Below the pieces are notes generated by a model that was given only the letters and a program-made list of their open reading frames with translations, was not told the origin of the DNA and made no database searches. A stretch of 64,000 bases of DNA, taken from NCBI GenBank assembly GCA_018340375.1, contig JAFFJZ010000009.1, forward strand, positions 434,001 to 498,000, read 5' to 3'. A program made the translations under genes and the position numbers. Positions 8,934 to 19,465 of the stretch are shown here, in pieces (position 1 is the stretch's first letter; each line of letters opens with the position of its first letter). This DNA comes from Gonatopus flavifemur. Taxonomy: Eukaryota > Arthropoda > Insecta > Hymenoptera > Dryinidae.

Positions 8934-10516
8934 TTCAACATGGAACAACTTATATAATTTCTACCAGATCCAATTGATGCCATTAATTCCTGTATTATGT
9001 TATAGTTTAGTAAAAATCAATGTTTTTGAGATTGATATTCTGATTCATTAAAAACCAAAAAATAAATCATTTTCAAGAGATTGATTTTCACTGAATTATA
9101 ACAAAATACAGAAATTAATGCCATCAGTTCGATTTGGTAAAAATTATATAGGCAGGGTTGTATATTGCATCATGTAGGGTTACGCTTTGTGAAATGTTTC
9201 ATCGATACCCTCAGTACCAGTCTTACATACTTATCGCTTGATTCTTTCATCAATTGAACTTTTTGTTTTAGAATACGAAACCATCTCTTTCATCACAAAT
9301 AGTTGAAAAAAAGTACATGAAAAGGATAACATATTATAGTTTCATAACACTTTGAAACAATATTTTCTGGCATTCAAGGAATCAAAAACCAATCTCAATA
9401 ATATTGATTCTCCCTAAAGCATAAGAAAATACAGTAATTACTGCCATTAGTTTTATTTGGTAAAAATTATATAGGCAGAGTTGTATATTGCATCATGTAG
9501 GGTTACGCTTTGTGAAATGTTTCATCGATACCTCAGTACAAGTCTTACATACTTATCGCTGGACTCTTACAACAACTAAATGTACATCGTAGAAGACATA
9601 ACCTTTCTCTCATCACAAATAGTTAAAAAAAGTACATGAAAAGAATATCGTTTCTATAGTTTTATGTACTTTTATTCAACTATTTGTGATGAGAGAGATA
9701 GTTTTGTCTTTTACGATGTACATTTAATTGGTGTGAGAGTCCAGTGATAAGTATGTAAGACTTGTACTGAGGGTATCGATGAAACATTTCACAAAGCTTA
9801 ACCCTACATGATGCAATATACAACTCTGCCTATATAATTTTTACCAAATAAAACTAATGGCAGTAATTACTGTATTTTCTTATGCTTTAGTGAGAATCAA
9901 TATTATTGAGATTGATTTTTGATTCCTTGAATACTAGAAAATATTGTTCGAAAGTGTTATGAAACTATAATATGTTATCCTTTTCATGTACTTTTTTTCA
10001 ACTATTCGTGATGAAAGAGATGGTTTTGTCTTCTAAAACAAAAAGTTCAATTGATGAAAGAATCAAGCGATAAGTATGTAAGACTGGTACTGAGGGTATC
10101 GATGAAACATTTCACAAAGCGTAACCCTACATGATGCAATGTACAACCCCGCCTATATAATTTTTACCAAATTAAACTGATGGCATTAATTTCTGTATTT
10201 TGTTATAATTCAGTGAAAATCAATCTCTTGAAAATGATTTACTTTTTGGTTTTTAATAAATCAGAATATCAATCTCAAAAACATCGATTTTTACTAAACT
10301 TTAACATAATACAGAAATTAATGGCATCAATTGGATCTGGTAGAAATTATATAAGTTGTTCCATGTTAAATCACTCAATGTTATACTTTGTGAAACTTTT
10401 CATTGGAGCACTTGTTAAACATGTTTGTTTGTTGCACATACTCATTGCTTGTTCCTTGCCCTAATTAGACTTGGTCCTATAGCACACAGTTCTATCTCTT
10501 TTATTACAAATAGTTG
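8794..10516. repeat. 1.72 kb palindrome of six ~290-bp repeats (last-exon derived)
   Basis: Arms are symmetrical around ~9652. The conserved core 'tatataatttytacc' or its complement lies at 8953 (+), 9137 (-), 9460 (-), 9830 (+), 10152 (+) and 10338 (-), giving the order + - - | + + -. Opposite members are the most alike: 9137 pairs with 10152 almost base for base. The first member overlaps exon 4 and the 3' flank of the candidate gene. A weaker seventh piece follows at about 10560-10650. The array could arise by a tandem triplication followed by inverted duplication. Confidence 0.9.
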
Positions 10517-11074
10517 AAGACAAAGTAAATGGAAATAATGTAGTTTTTCAAACCACATTCTCTGAGTTTCAAACTAATCGCAGTAATTACTACATGTTTA
10601 TGTGGTTCAGTGAATATAAATCTACTTGAAATTGATTTTATGATCCACGAAAAATCAGAACATCTGATTCAGAAATTGGATGTTTTTTTCATCATTTTCA
10701 ATTCAAAAATCTCAATGTATCATCCTTCCTTTAATCATTTATTCATACCACCGTCATGAGATTTTCTGATTGTCATATTCAGAGACGATTTTTGTTCCAA
10801 TGGCAAAGAGGTTAACTTCACATTTTTAACATTTTTTTAACGAATCCCACAATACATTTCATGTCACCTTATAAATTAATTTGGCCCAAATTACATTGCA
10901 CAACATGTGATTACTGTTGGTGCAGTAAGTATTTGTTCATTAAAATAAATGATATTGAATTTGATTTTGCAACTCATCTTTACTTATCGTTCATTGACCG
11001 TCATACAAAATAATGCAAGCCGATTCACTGCGCACCGATTCTGCGCATGTTTTCACTGCGAAACTTTCTCTAAT
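10517..11074. other. no gene seen; degenerate repeat remnant
   Basis: At 10560-10650 a decayed forward copy of the ~290-bp repeat can be seen (matching 'taatcgcagtaattactac' and the following 'gttcagtga'). The rest is AT-rich with no recognisable structure. Repeated at 31634-32191. Confidence 0.4.
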
Positions 11075-11215
11075 TTTTTAGAAACTCGGTATCTAAATAT
11101 AATATTCTAGATATCAAATCTGAATTTTCAGAAAACCTCATCTAAATTTGCCTTTTAGAAACTCGAGTCTGAACATTCAGACACTCCAGTATCTGAATTT
11201 TCAGAAAATTTTTTA
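11075..11215. repeat. string of short hairpins before the gypsy fragment
   Basis: Consecutive small palindromes separated by 8-12 bp: TCTGAATTTTCAGA (twice), TCTGAACATTCAGA, CTAAATTTGCCTTTTAG and a GATATC/TATC pair. The block ends 'ttttttacagtg' just where integrase-like coding begins, so it may be a small inserted element that truncated the retrotransposon. Also at 32192-32332. Confidence 0.55.
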
Positions 11216-11217
11216 CA

Positions 11218-12155
11218 GTGATACCAAAAGTTATCGGTTAATCGACGAATTCAAAAAATTATTTACAGATTACGGATTACCTAAGCAAATAATCACAGAC
11301 AATGGTAGGCAATTTGCAAGTGCTGAATTTCAAGAATTTTTGAAACGTAATGGCATCAAGCACAGTTTCTCACTGCCTTATCACCCTGCAACGAACGGCG
11401 CAGCGGAAAACTTTGTTAATACATTCAAACATAAAGTCAAAAAAATTGTAAAAGGGGAGAGAAGCTGAATGATGCAATAAATCTTTTCATTTTTTATTAC
11501 CGCACTACGAAGCATTGCACGACAGGAGAAAGTCCTGCATTCTTGTTATTCAGAAGACAATTAAGAACACGGTTTGATTTATTGCGACCCGATATTAGAG
11601 ATGTCGTATCAAAGAATCAGCGCTCGCAAATTCTACAGAAACGAGGATCGCGAAATGTATCATTCGCGGATGGCGATCAAGTTATGGTTGATAACTTCGG
11701 CGTTCATGGTGCGAACAGAGTCGCAGGTGAAATAAAACAGAAATTATCGCCGTCTACATACTCCCCAGACAGCAAAAGAGTCCTTCAAAGAGCTCCCGTT
11801 ATGACAGTAAATATGAGTTCATTATGAATAGTTTGAATTCAAATTGAATCCTTAATGAACAACTTGATGTTCAGAAAGAATTCATATTATGAGTTCAAAA
11901 GAATTCTTCAGGCATTCAACATGTATTCACTTTGAGTTCATTGAATTCATATTGAATTCATTTTACTGTCATAACGGGGACTGTTGAGGAATTCTTTCAG
12001 AAGTCTTCAAGAATTCAAACAGATCATTTTTGCTGTCTGGGTCGGTTCAAATCGCACCAGACGTCACCTGGAAGCGTCACGAGGATCAAATAATTGAGAA
12101 AGGCAATCCTCCATTGCGACGTTTATTGCGGATTGCACAGCGAAATAATATGTAA
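11218..12155 (+). pseudogene. Ty3/gypsy integrase C-terminal half, frameshifted and interrupted (copy 1)
   Basis: See 32335-33275 for domains. Here the G run at 11454-11457 is one base short, so the frame breaks after VKGE and resumes at 11543. A MITE (11764-12041) interrupts the tail, after which the coding continues from 12042 to the stop at 12153-12155. Confidence 0.8.
11764..12041. mobile_element. CCCAGACA-ended element E1 with GAATTC inner repeats (copy 1)
   Basis: Terminal inverted repeats CCCAGACAGCAAAA / TTTTGCTGTCTGGG, flanked by TC on both sides. Removing the element together with one TC restores the gypsy reading frame, so the 2-bp target duplication is well supported. A second inverted layer (cccgttatgacagtaaa / ttttactgtcataacggg) lies inside. 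The centre is filled with degenerate ~10-bp palindromic motifs such as TTGAATTCA and GAATTCATATTGAATTC. No coding capacity. Confidence 0.85.
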
Positions 12156-12167
12156 TTGCGATTATTC

Positions 12168-12379
12168 AAAGAAGGGGAGGAGTTGTAGTGTATCGACACA
12201 GTCGATAAGTGCGGTAGCGACTTGCCTTTGCATGAACCACGCGTAACGATATGATTCAGATCAGATCGACCCGGCTTACGTGTTGTATATATTTGGAAAG
12301 TACATATGTACTTTCCAAATATATTCATATTACTATCACTGAACACTTGAGTGCTATTTGAATCCTTGACCACTTCACA
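12168..12379 (+). mobile_element. gypsy polypurine tract and partial 3' LTR (copy 1)
   Basis: Thirteen bases after the integrase stop comes the purine run aaagaaggggaggag, then TGTAGTGTATCGACACAG, the expected TG start of a 3' LTR. Only ~196 bp of LTR remain before the foldback element starts at 12380. The continuation was not recognised on the other side of that element. Confidence 0.65.
12288..12323. repeat. perfect 36-bp palindrome in the LTR
   Basis: TATATTTGGAAAGTACAT followed immediately by its exact reverse complement, without a loop. Kept perfect in both copies (also 33408-33443). Confidence 0.95.
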
Positions 12380-13669
12380 TATAGATGGAATCTCGCTAAA
12401 GGCCCTTTTCCATAATGGAATCCCATACTTCTCAAAAACCGAGTGAGATATGGGAGAGACTATGCCCGTCACTGTGATACCATTATAAAGTGGAAGTATG
12501 GGTGAGACGATCAATTAAACTGCGAAAATGTCCTTTCTCAAAGCGGAATGGGGTTTGGCCAAGACGATTTTCAAATTGCAACAGTCTGATCTCTCAAAGC
12601 GGAATGAAGTATGGCAAACTGCGATCACGTACCCTCTCAAGGGCGAAATAGAGTATGGGAGAGACGATTTCCCAAACTGCAACCGTGTATTCTCTCAAAG
12701 CGAAATACTATACAGTATGGGAAAAACGATTCACTCGACAGCGACATGTATCCCCAGAAAGTGCAATGGAATAGGGTTCAGACGATCTTCCAAATATTGA
12801 CGATGTACTCCCTCAGAGCGGAATGGAGTATGGGTGAAATGATTTCCCAAACTGCGACGATTCAATTTCTTTCGAATGCATTCTAATGAAGAAGAGATCA
12901 TTCCCAGGTTGAAAACTCCAGTTCAAAACATTGGACGGTTTTGTCTTCCCATTCGAGTTTTGAACTGATTTTGTTCCAATCCATGGATATCGCAGACAAA
13001 ATGGAACTCGATTGATATATATTCCTGAAGTTCCAACAAACATCTCATTGAGGTCTTATTTTATGCGTAATATTTATGAATCACAATAAAATCAATCTAA
13101 AACTTGAAGAGAAGGATGAAAACCGTCAAAATTCTTCAACCTGGGAATGATCCTTTCTCCATTAAACTGCATGCGAAAGAAATTGAATCGTCGCAGTTTG
13201 GGAAATCGTTTCACCCATACTCCATTCCGCTCTGAGGGAGTACATCGTCAATATTTGGAAGATCGTCTGAACCCTATCCCATTGCACTTTCTGGGGATAC
13301 ATGTCGCTGTCGAGTGAATCGTTTTTCCCATACTGTATAGTATTTCGCTTTGAGAGAATACACGGTTGCAGTTTGGGAAATCGTCTCTCCCATACTCTAT
13401 TCCGCCCTTGAGAGGGTACGTGATCGCAGTTTGCCATACTTCATTCCGCTTTGAGAGAGCAGACTGTTGCAATTTAAAAAATCGTCTTGGCCAAACCCCA
13501 TTTCGCTTTGAGAAAGTACATTTTCGCAGTTTAATTGATCGTCTCACTCATACTTCCACTTTATAATGGTATGACAGTGACGGGCATAGTCTCTCCCATA
13601 TCTCACTCGGTTTTTGAGAAGTATGGGATTCCATTATGGAAAACGGCCTTTAGCGAGATTCCATCTATA
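12380..13669. mobile_element. foldback-type element with 58-bp subrepeats in both arms (copy 1)
   Basis: Ends TATAGATGGAATCTCGC / GCGAGATTCCATCTATA. Each ~520-bp arm holds about seven degenerate ~58-bp direct repeats with the core 'aaagcggaatggagtatggg' ... 'agacgatttcccaaactgc', and the arms are inverted relative to each other around a ~240-bp loop (about 12900-13140). This is the layout of foldback (FB-like) transposons. Frames running through the arms on both strands are by-products of the repeats. No transposase. Confidence 0.85.
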
Positions 13670-14316
13670 CTATGGTATAGACTCTGGGATTAACTTCGGC
13701 CCAGACCTTTGCCAAACCCTTTCCCATTCCGTTTTTTTTCCACGCGCGCGATGACTAATGGAAACTATTGCACTTTCTTGCCCGCATCATGACTTACCCA
13801 AAAATGATTGAATCCACAAAAATGACGTAGTAGTTATAGTGTGTAGCTTTTCTGTTCTGCTCAAAAATACAGAAATAACAGTATTTCAAACTTTTAGTAT
13901 GCAATAAAAAATAACCAACTAGTGTTTAATGATTTCTAAAAGATTGTCTAACCCAAAATTTCAAATCCTTCTCGACAAACCAGTGGCAGGGTGAGACCTT
14001 CTCTATCCTTCTTCAATTCGCATGAAAACAAGGATCAGAGATGAGAAGTTCCGGCCATCCATATTTCCACGAGGAGAGCAAGAATCGCGCGCAGAAAAAA
14101 TGTGGAAAGACTCATCGAGAAACCCAGGTAAGCTAGAAATAACCAGCGAGGCACCGCTGAAGTCAGCTTGAATAGAGCAAATATAATTACTCAATTTCAA
14201 ATCTGAGACAGTAGTGACGCTAGACAAACTATGAACTAGTATGCTCCAAGAAGCCCGGTTGGCATCAAAATCGTTCCTAATCACGATTAGCGATTATGTT
14301 ACTATGTTGAACTACG
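13670..14316. other. no gene seen (647 bp)
   Basis: Contains an imperfect palindrome directly outside the foldback end (ctatactatggtatag). A 93-residue minus frame (14003-14284) has no domain and is disrupted in the next copy. Repeated at 34790-35431. Confidence 0.4.
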
Positions 14317-14724
14317 CCCGGGAAAAAATAATTCATATATGGTCGTATATGAGCGTATATGAATCATATATGAACATGTATGAAATACATATGAACATAT
14401 ATAAATATATATGAGATCATATATGAGCATATATGGATTTTGGCCATATATGATCATGTATGAATGAGACTGTATATGGCCATATGTGATCATATTCAAT
14501 CATACATTATCATATACATCCATATATAGACAAAAAAATGTCACAATTTTACATGGAATGTGATGAAAAACCAAAGGAGAGAGAAATGAGGTCAATGCTG
14601 ATAGATTCCCCACTTTCATATATGACCATATATGAACATGTATGGCCAAAATCCATATATGCTCATATATGAATGCATATATGAACCCATATATGGGTCC
14701 ATATATGGAATTTTTTTTCCCGGG
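14317..14724. mobile_element. CCCGGG-ended element E2 with CATATATG inner repeats (copy 1)
   Basis: Terminal inverted repeats CCCGGGAAAAAA / TTTTTTCCCGGG. Dozens of degenerate 10-11-bp repeats with the palindromic core CATATATG or CATGTATG follow each end (about 14328-14525 and 14617-14708), around a ~90-bp core without the motif. Flanks read 'CG' on the left and 'GCG' on the right, compatible with a CG duplication if one G is added to the right end. No coding capacity. Copy at 35432-35839. Confidence 0.8.
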
Positions 14725-16163
14725 GCGGCTTTCCCTGAGGCATTTAAATCATTTGGCAGTGCATGAAACTCGGTGATTAACATTATCTCCCTCGTGTTCA
14801 ATACAATGTTAACAAAAATTAAGAAAGCATTCCATCCCAAAATCTGGACATCGATCATCAATCATATTGTTCGAAAATAAAAGGGTCCCTAGTCCATTCA
14901 AGCCTGGTCCAAACATTCCCTCATTGCAATCTGGAACATAAGAATCAAAAATCTCATTCTATGTGAGCGGTATCAAATTTATGCAAGTTCACTTGAATAG
15001 AATTCAAAGGTATCGTTGTTTCGGGGTTTTTCATGAATTATCGTTTATCGTAATTATCAACATTTCGATATTCAGTCTATAAGTTATAATGAGATATCAT
15101 AATTCCATAATCATAAAATAACAAACCTCCAAAATTTTCTAAAACTATCGCACAAGCTTGTGGTTTAAAATCATTATTACAACATCAGAATGAAATTAAT
15201 TCACATGATTCCACAATACATCGCGTGAACAATTTTTATTATGCATAAGAAGGAATATCATAATACATAATTGTCCTTATCTTATTTTTAATATGTTAAT
15301 TCATTACGAAAATTTTTCGGATAATTTTATTTGAAACGTGTACAGGGTATTTCAGGAATTATCCCATACAGCAACACAGTGCCAGAAGAACTCGTGAAAA
15401 ATGTTTGTCGAATCGATTGTGTGCTTCATGAATTCTTTAAGGATTCTTCTGAGAATATGGTGCTATGAGGGCTCATATTAAGGGCAATTGAAGAAAAGTT
15501 TATGACACTATTTTATGCGAATTTTGGAATTTCAACCTGGACTCGGAATTCTTGAATGGAACATTGTCATAACGTGGTCAAATAAGATTTTAAGGATTTT
15601 AAGTCAGTCTTGCGTATAACGCGTAAATATTTTTTTCCAAATTCATCTAACCAAATGCATCTGTGATACATCAATTTTCAAAAATTCCAATCCAGAAATT
15701 TAAATTCGAGCAACCATACAGCACCAACGTACGAAAATTTATAGAATGATATTATAATCTCCTGTGAACATTTAAAAAATACTCTACGCACACTTTGAGT
15801 TCTCTGGGTATCGCTTCTCATCTCCATACTTTCACTCTTTCCGTCTTTAGCTCAGTGAGTATGAAAATATGAGATTAGGATCATACAAATGCGAATTATA
15901 TTAGTACACTCAAAGAGATATGTTAAGGGGAGTCCGAATTCTCGAAAGTATACTCGAACATCATGAGTTGATCCTTTTTCTCATGTTCTTAGAAAAACCA
16001 CGTGTTGAGCTTTTTCAATTTTATTCAGTCATTTTTAGAATACTGGGGAGAAAAATCCAGTAACTCCGAGACTTCGGACTCCTCTCATGAGGGCAGTTTT
16101 TATACCTATGCTGTTATATTTAGCGCAATTATTTACAATTTCGTTTATCGAAAAGAAGACATA
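14725..16163. other. no gene seen (1.4 kb)
   Basis: AT-rich DNA. Near 15343 'tacagggtatttcaggaatta' looks like a lone mariner-type terminus with no mate. No domain in any frame. Repeated at about 35840-37279. Confidence 0.4.
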
Positions 16164-16184
16164 ATAATATATATATATATATTA
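16164..16184. repeat. (AT)n microsatellite
   Basis: A short run of AT dinucleotides. Also at about 37282-37301. Confidence 0.8.
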
Positions 16185-16855
16185 TCAAGTACACAAAAGA
16201 ATCATTCTGTATGTATCTTTGAGTGCATACAAAATTTTACACTGGAATCAATGTACACAACACAAAGTACGCCATACTAAATTCCCAAGTAGCACAAGAA
16301 CTTCTCAAATATGCTATGGTGACTCTATGAATGTGAAAGGGATGTGCGAATGAGACTATTTTGGATAAATTCGTCAAGATATTCTATGGAGGTGCATAGC
16401 ACATAATTATTCGAAACAGTCTTATTTGGAGGTCCTACGCATGTTCGTAGGATTTCCCAAACAGGCTCTTAGCATTTCTAACCTCTTCTGCTACTTGTAT
16501 TATGACTCTTTCAAATCATAAACAATTCGGAGTAGCTGTAAATCATATCAAGTCGTAAATAACAGCCGGGTCGATAAACTTAAATTGGAATCAGGGAAAA
16601 AATGATTTCATGCAACACTCAACCCTAGGTGGGGCAGTTTTATCAACCCTACCTTTACAATTAACTTCATATGCGCTTGCGTATGATCATGAACGTGAAT
16701 GCGTACGTGTCAAGGTGTAACGTGATGATGTGATATGTGTACCGAAGCCAGTCATATTACGTTGAGTCACAGTTTTCCATTCGCATCTGGGGTAGTTTTA
16801 TTTTATTCATATATATTATATTCTATAAATGTTGAATCATTCATATATTTTTCCC
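16185..16855. other. no gene seen (671 bp)
   Basis: Non-coding. It includes the hairpin tcctacgcatgttcgtagga near 16435-16454. Repeated in the next unit at +21116. Confidence 0.4.
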
Positions 16856-16935
16856 TACCTTAATCATTCTCTTTTATCATTCTCTCTTCTTTAATCATTC
16901 TCTTCTTCTTCTCCTTCCTTTTCTTCTTCAACACT
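16856..16935. repeat. pyrimidine-rich TTAATCATTCTCTT repeat
   Basis: Three imperfect copies of ~25 bp (cttaatcattctctt, ttatcattctctctt, tttaatcattctctt), then a TTC/CTT-rich tail to about 16950. The strand asymmetry is strong, but I see no function. Also at 37972-38051. Confidence 0.75.
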
Positions 16936-19465
16936 CATACGTTTTTTCTTGGCATTCATTCTTCCTTTTGCTTCTTATACCTAACACACGTACATATACA
17001 TAATCTAATTCACACATACACATATTTTTACCCGATTACTTTCGTGCCAAGTCCACTTTTCCTTACCCCACCTCACACTCAACTTGTTCTTCCGACAAGA
17101 GCAATCGGGCGGACTACTCTCCGAGTGGAATCTTTGTGGCTCTTGTGCCTCTATTTCTGTTTGCTATTTTCCTACTTTTCTGTGTTTTTTGTTTCTTTTT
17201 TTGGCAATTGTTCTCGGCCAAGGCTTTTGTCACCAGTTACACATGAAACGCGGAACTATTTTTGTTTAATTCGAATACAATGGGATGACGTATGATCGTG
17301 CTTGATTATGTTTCAATTTGTATAAGATGGACAGATGAATAAAATATGATTTTGGAGAGTATCGAGGGGATAAACAAACAGGAGAACCCTCCTGTTATGC
17401 TCTCAGGATAATCCAAGGGACCAAAAAATTCATTAGCGAGAGAACATGGAGGTTTAGGGAACGTTCAATAGAGGTCTATCAAACCTCCAGACATTTGAAG
17501 ATCCATTGGACATTCCATGGACGTGAGATTACGTAATGGACGTAAATTCAACCTAGAAGGTCTGTTTTTTCTTGGGATATTGATCGAAAAATTTTTATTG
17601 AACTCTTGATAAGAGGATGGAAATCACAATCAATTTCATAATATACTTTATGGACTTCCATACACTCCTAGGAGTGTATATCACAACAAAGATCAACTTT
17701 TTACACAAACTAATGGTTATAAATCATCAAACCTATCGTCCATGCGTTGTATTGAATTTAATAAGCTCGGCCAGAATATTATCGTAGCAGAGATTAGGTG
17801 ATTGAAAAAAATACCGTCGAGTCGATATTATTCGATCTCCCCTGGAATCATTCTTTGAAAAAGATGCAATCTCTGATCGTGGGTAGGTTTTCAACTTGCT
17901 GAGAGAAATTAATCGCAGTAAACTGCAATGAAGTTAAGATTTATGTACTCTTGATGCCCAACTGAAAAAATTCACTATCCGTTTTTTATTTCAGTGGGAA
18001 TAAAATACTTATAAAATACATAATACATAGTACATTTTCCATATGATGGGGTATTCACAAACAGAAAACGCATCATGAATTACCGATGGCTCATGCAACA
18101 TTCAATGGATGAACAAACTTTTATCAGTTCACTTTTACAGGTGAAAGCACTCATCCGAATTCGATTTCCTGGTCTTACGAACTCGACTCCCAGAGAAGCA
18201 TTACGTGAATGTATCATGACAATACGGCTGATGGGGTGATTTTTGATGATTCTCTGAATCCCATCAAGATTTGATCCCCATTCATCAAAATTTGTACTCC
18301 ACAAACGATACATTAATTTTGATTTGTTTCTTTTCTGCCAAATTTCAACGCAAAACAATAGCTTCTGATCCTCTGTCACGTCACATCCACCATTCCCTTC
18401 ATCTCTTGATTATTTTTCATCCTTCGCATTTCATGCACAGTTTAATCCAATGAAACCCAACTGTGTCTGACAGTAATTCCTTTGGGCATGCTATTCAGGC
18501 GGTGATATCAGTTACAATTAGGCGCTACATCAACACAAATTTCATCCCGCAATGCAGGTATAGTGTTGCGAAATTCGCATGTTGATTGAAGTGATAAATT
18601 CTTTGTGTACATGCATAATAAGTCGGAACAAATTATAACACGAGTTTTGAATATGAATTGGATTTAACAACACTTTGTTCTCCATTGGTCGAAAGATCCC
18701 GCGTAAGCCTCACGGTCATTTTCAATGCGAAGATTTGATCTGAAAGCTCTCTACAGGCTTTCTTCAGATCCAAATATAACGACATTTTCTGATCGAGAGG
18801 ATACTTCTACGCTCTTCCCACGCTTTTCTTATCTCATTTGATATATGAAATCTAACAAAATTGAAATCTCAAAAAATGAGAAAACTTTCCGTGGAATTCT
18901 TTTATCCTGACTCATTACTCGGAATTTGATTTTCCATGGTGATAGTTTGCGTGATACATTCTCTCCCTTCACAGCCGGGGACTTCAAATTGATTCCTGAA
19001 TCAATACTGGGTTTGCAATAATCTCACCAAGAAATCAATTGAGAATTGAGTTGAAGAAGAGAAGGACGAGAGTACGGTTGCGGTTTGCAATTGAAGTGAA
19101 ACTTTGAAAGTCCTCCGTTCTTCTACAAATTCGTTATTCCCATTAAAGGGATAAGGAGCGTAAATAGTTGAATACATGGAGAGGAAGAAAGTTCCAGTTT
19201 GTGATAACCTACAAATTATGAAGAAACTTTCAGTCAGAAGAAAAGTGAATTCGATTGAACTTTGTTTTGATTCTCAATAGACACGGAAAAGGAAAGGGTG
19301 AATGAAAGAAGGAATGAATAGGGAAGTGGTGTAGAATTGATTCTTTAATTTTATTTGATTCATGCGAGTGAATGAATCTGAGGTACTAGAGTTATTGTTA
19401 TTGTTACGTTCGAGTGTATTGCATGTGGCGATAGTTTTATCTTACCTGATTTTACCAAGAACAAA
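16936..19465. other. no gene seen (2.5 kb)
   Basis: Frames of up to 99 residues occur (for example minus 18080-18379) but show no domain, start context or splicing support. A perfect 20-bp palindrome, atacactcctaggagtgtat, lies at 17660-17679 (38776-38795 in the next copy). At about 17395-17575 there is a weak CCAAGG/CTTGGG-ended block with TCCATGGA motifs. Confidence 0.4.

Noticed and set aside
12528..13566. Open frames on both strands in the foldback arms
   Set aside because: They mirror each other and follow the 58-bp repeat; they are by-products of the repeat, not genes.
14302..14861. Frames rich in MIHxRSY / YMxxYMGSYM repeats
   Set aside because: Direct translation of the CATATATG steps of E2.
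17044..17295. Small membrane-protein gene (hydrophobic frame)
   Set aside because: The hydrophobic run comes from a T-rich tract; no normal ATG context and no conservation evidence.
17395..17575. Sixth CCC...GGG-type element with TCCATGGA steps
   Set aside because: The possible ends (ccaagggaccaaaaaa / ttttttcttggg) do not pair well, and no flanking duplication fits.
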